From positions 49,302 to 113,301 of the forward strand of contig JAFXLG010000009.1 in the NCBI GenBank assembly GCA_017531305.1: DNA of 64,000 nt, read 5' to 3'. Every line of letters starts with the position of its first letter. The stretch's first letter is position 1. The position numbers and the translations under genes are program-made. This stretch comes from Alistipes sp. Lineage in GTDB: Bacteria > Bacteroidota > Bacteroidia > Bacteroidales > Rikenellaceae. Below are positions 62,510 to 64,000 of this stretch, piece after piece. The notes under the pieces were generated by a model. That model saw nothing but the letters and a program-made list of their open reading frames with translations. It was not told the origin of the DNA and did not search any database.

Positions 62510-62632
62510 ATGGATAAGAAGAGTTATGTCGTGCCTGAAGTTGAGGTGCTTGAAATCGCTGTTGAGCAGGGTTTTGCTCAGAGTGGAGAGCCTAAGTTTG
62601 GTGGTTTTGGTCCTGAAGAGAATTGGGGTTAA
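62510..62632 (+). CDS. 40-residue Gly-rich small peptide preceding a fimbrillin gene
   Basis: ATG 62510 opens a 40-codon frame after an A-rich leader (CTTAATAAA). The peptide begins MDKKSYVVPEVEVLEIAVEQ, then GFAQSG, and ends KFGGFGPEENWG. Similar short peptides (a charged VPEVEVLEI-type start, then a Gly/Asn/Asp-rich tail) occur near surface lipoprotein genes in Bacteroidales, by memory. There is no signal peptide. It could be a leader peptide, a small secreted product, or a precursor cut around Ser-Gly. Function unknown; it lies 51 bp before the fimbrillin-like gene. Confidence 0.7.
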   Translation: MDKKSYVVPEVEVLEIAVEQGFAQSGEPKFGGFGPEENWG

Positions 62633-62683
62633 TTGTCGAACGGATGAAAGTGAATTTAACTGTTTAATAGTAATTTTAGAAAG

Positions 62684-63496
62684 ATGAAAAAATTTATTTA
62701 TCTAATAAGTGCAATTGCCGTAGTATTTGCGGTAGGTTGCTCAAAGGATGAGGCTGAAAAGACCGCTCCAGAGTATAATATAGTTGTAAATGCGGATAAG
62801 CCTTCGTTTGGCGATGATACTCGTGCTGCCCGCACTTCGTGGGAGAATGGAGATGTAGTGTATGTTAACTTTAATGCCGATATTAATACTGGAGAGAAAT
62901 ACCTGACACTTACATATAACGCAGGCTCTTGGACTCCAAATTGGGTTGGAACAACAGCCGCAAATGTTGTTGCAGCAGGAAACGGAACGTTGACTGCGGG
63001 CTATACTAACGGAACATTCAGTGCAAATTATCCTATGTATATGACTCGCCAACAATATCTATACTGTCGTACAAATGAAGCAAGTTGTGTTATGGTATGT
63101 GAAAATGGTAAATACACAGTTTCGGGCAATACTATTACTCTGGATATTACTATGGTTCCTAAATGTGCACAGGTTACTGTCAGGGGTCTGCAAGTAGAGG
63201 ATAATTGGACACTGAAATGCGATTGTTTGGTACAGGTACGCGGTTTTGCTCTTAATGCTGCTATTGTTGGTACCGCAAACGGTGAAGAAAATGGTAGTCT
63301 TGCTGGTTTTGCAAATGCAGATGGAGTATCTTTTTATGGTTCTAATTCTGAGTCCTCTCCAGAAGATATTATATTCACTCTTACTAATGGCGAGAAGACT
63401 TATACTCGTACATTTACCTCAAAAACACTTACTAATGGTATGGCGATTATTATGAATGGTCCTACAATCTCACCAGAGAATTGGGTGGAGAAATAA
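62684..63496 (+). CDS. Fimbrillin-like lipoprotein
   Basis: The 270-residue lipoprotein has a lipobox Cys19 followed by SKDE, matching the surface-export signal of Bacteroidales lipoproteins. DDTRAARTSWENGDVVYVNF (Arg47-Ala48) is the N-terminal part of the fimbrillin family, followed by a beta-rich pilin-like domain ending NWVEK. In Porphyromonas, FimA and Mfa1 are cut after Arg46 and Arg49 to form type V pili; this Arg is in the same place. Its own small unit (RNA, peptide, lipoprotein) is flanked by terminators. Confidence 0.82.
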   Translation: MKKFIYLISAIAVVFAVGCSKDEAEKTAPEYNIVVNADKPSFGDDTRAARTSWENGDVVYVNFNADINTGEKYLTLTYNAGSWTPNWVGTTAANVVAAGNGTLTAGYTNGTFSANYPMYMTRQQYLYCRTNEASCVMVCENGKYTVSGNTITLDITMVPKCAQVTVRGLQVEDNWTLKCDCLVQVRGFALNAAIVGTANGEENGSLAGFANADGVSFYGSNSESSPEDIIFTLTNGEKTYTRTFTSKTLTNGMAIIMNGPTISPENWVEK

Positions 63497-63524
63497 TAAA
63501 ACACTGAGTATTTCTTGAAAACAA

Positions 63525-63560
63525 AAAAGCCGCGAGCAATTTGCCCGCGGCTTTCGTTTT
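63525..63560. terminator. Bidirectional terminator between the fimbrillin and mutase genes
   Basis: AAAGCCGCG (63527-63535) pairs with CGCGGCTTT (63546-63554), with TTTT at the plus-strand end and AAAAAA at the other. Confidence 0.88.
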
Positions 63561-63611
63561 ATATCCGACTACGCTCGGAGCTTAACGCTTGATGCATCCG
63601 CTTCTAATCAT

Positions 63612-63666
63612 TTGCACCTCGACATATGCACCTCAACAATTGCACCTTGCCATTGCCCCTTGCTTA
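63612..63666. repeat. Four imperfect ~14-bp repeats before the mutase stop
   Basis: Units TTGCACCTCGACAT, ATGCACCTCAACAA, TTGCACCTTGCCA and TTGCCCCTTGCTTA stand head to tail. They lie just after the 3' end of the mutase gene. Function unknown. Confidence 0.5.
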
Positions 63667-63677
63667 GCCCTCTTGGA

Positions 63678-64000
63678 TTACTCCTCCATCAAAAGCTCCA
63701 ACATCTTGATTGAAGACTTGGCGATTGGAGTACCAGGACCGAAGATGGCAGCTGCGCCATCCTGATACAACTCCTCGTAATCCTGTGCTGGGATAACACC
63801 ACCTACTACAACGATGATATCCTCGCGACCAAGCTTCTTGAGCTCAGCGATGATCTGTGGCACCAATGTGAGGTGACCTGCAGCCAATGATGATACACCT
63901 ACGATGTGTACGTCATTCTCTACAGCCTGCTTAGCAGCCTCCTCTGGAGTCTGGAACAATGGGCCCATATCTACGTCGAAGCCTATGTCGGCGTAACCCG
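63678..64000 (-). CDS. Methylmalonyl-CoA mutase large subunit, C-terminal part (partial)
   Basis: The frame is open to the window edge; only the C-terminal cobalamin-binding domain is inside. Sequence visible includes [55 protein letters not shown] and AAIFGPGTP, all characteristic of the B12-binding fold of methylmalonyl-CoA mutase (MutB/ScpA-like). The enzyme interconverts methylmalonyl-CoA and succinyl-CoA in propionate metabolism. The DxHxxG cobalamin histidine is upstream of the window. Confidence 0.92.
   Translation of the reverse strand, partial: GYADIGFDVDMGPLFQTPEEAAKQAVENDVHIVGVSSLAAGHLTLVPQIIAELKKLGREDIIVVVGGVIPAQDYEELYQDGAAAIFGPGTPIAKSSIKMLELLMEE

Overview
The window looks like a chromosomal segment of a gut-type Bacteroidales bacterium, leaning towards Rikenellaceae/Alistipes-like but not assigned below order. 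The evidence is a fused MurF-alanine racemase, an ~1100-residue SecA, PorX (response regulator plus PglZ domain), GSCFA, DUF2851, DUF4493, PCMD and fimbrillin-type lipoproteins, A-rich rather than Shine-Dalgarno leaders, and many Bacteroidetes sigma-ABfr type promoters (TTTG, 19-21 bp, TAnnTTTG). No rRNA, tRNA, insertion sequence, prophage or CRISPR array was found.

Layout. 1-180: start of a leftward lipoprotein, probably an M23 peptidase. 364-1914: lpxK and ssb, ending at a strong bidirectional terminator. 2044-7031 (leftward): secA, a GH99/WbsX-like secreted protein and a dCMP deaminase. 7327-10713 (leftward): a PafA-like alkaline-phosphatase-fold protein that seems to have lost most metal ligands, then sufE, a SufT-like gene and a short DUF2851 protein. 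10784-16505 (leftward): lptD, an ABC-F ATPase and a GSCFA protein. 16617-31217 (rightward): a near-continuous housekeeping run of amidase, MCE/MlaD protein, mutS2, murF-alr, a TP-methylase, grpE, dnaJ, a small membrane protein, mutL, rhomboid, an EEP-family protein and a YhcH protein.

31429-40726 is the main accessory locus. Seven collinear genes encode a fimbrillin-like lipoprotein, two DUF4493 lipoproteins, a DUF4493-PCMD lipoprotein, two tandem paralogous outer-membrane beta-barrels and a second PCMD lipoprotein. The first four lipoproteins carry an arginine (R-A or R-T) at residues 48-53, and most have acidic residues just after the lipidated cysteine. I propose a type V-pilus-like or related surface fibre/adhesin system.

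41084-48490: an S9 peptidase (leftward), then a NUDIX protein, porX, tsaE, dsbD and an SRPBCC-like protein. 48647-50748: HU, a 29-residue very basic conserved small protein, and RNase E/G. 50888-62008: mfd, coaX, an outer-membrane protein, a TPR protein, lptC, a CNNM/CBS/CorC protein and a PpiD-like foldase, that is, mainly envelope biogenesis.

62009-63560 is the second accessory spot: a long intergenic region whose complementary segments nest into a ~205-nt rod-like RNA (candidate 6S-like or attenuator RNA), a 40-residue Gly-rich peptide gene, and a fimbrillin-like lipoprotein with the same Arg-Ala motif. 63678-64000 is the C-terminal end of a leftward methylmalonyl-CoA mutase large subunit.
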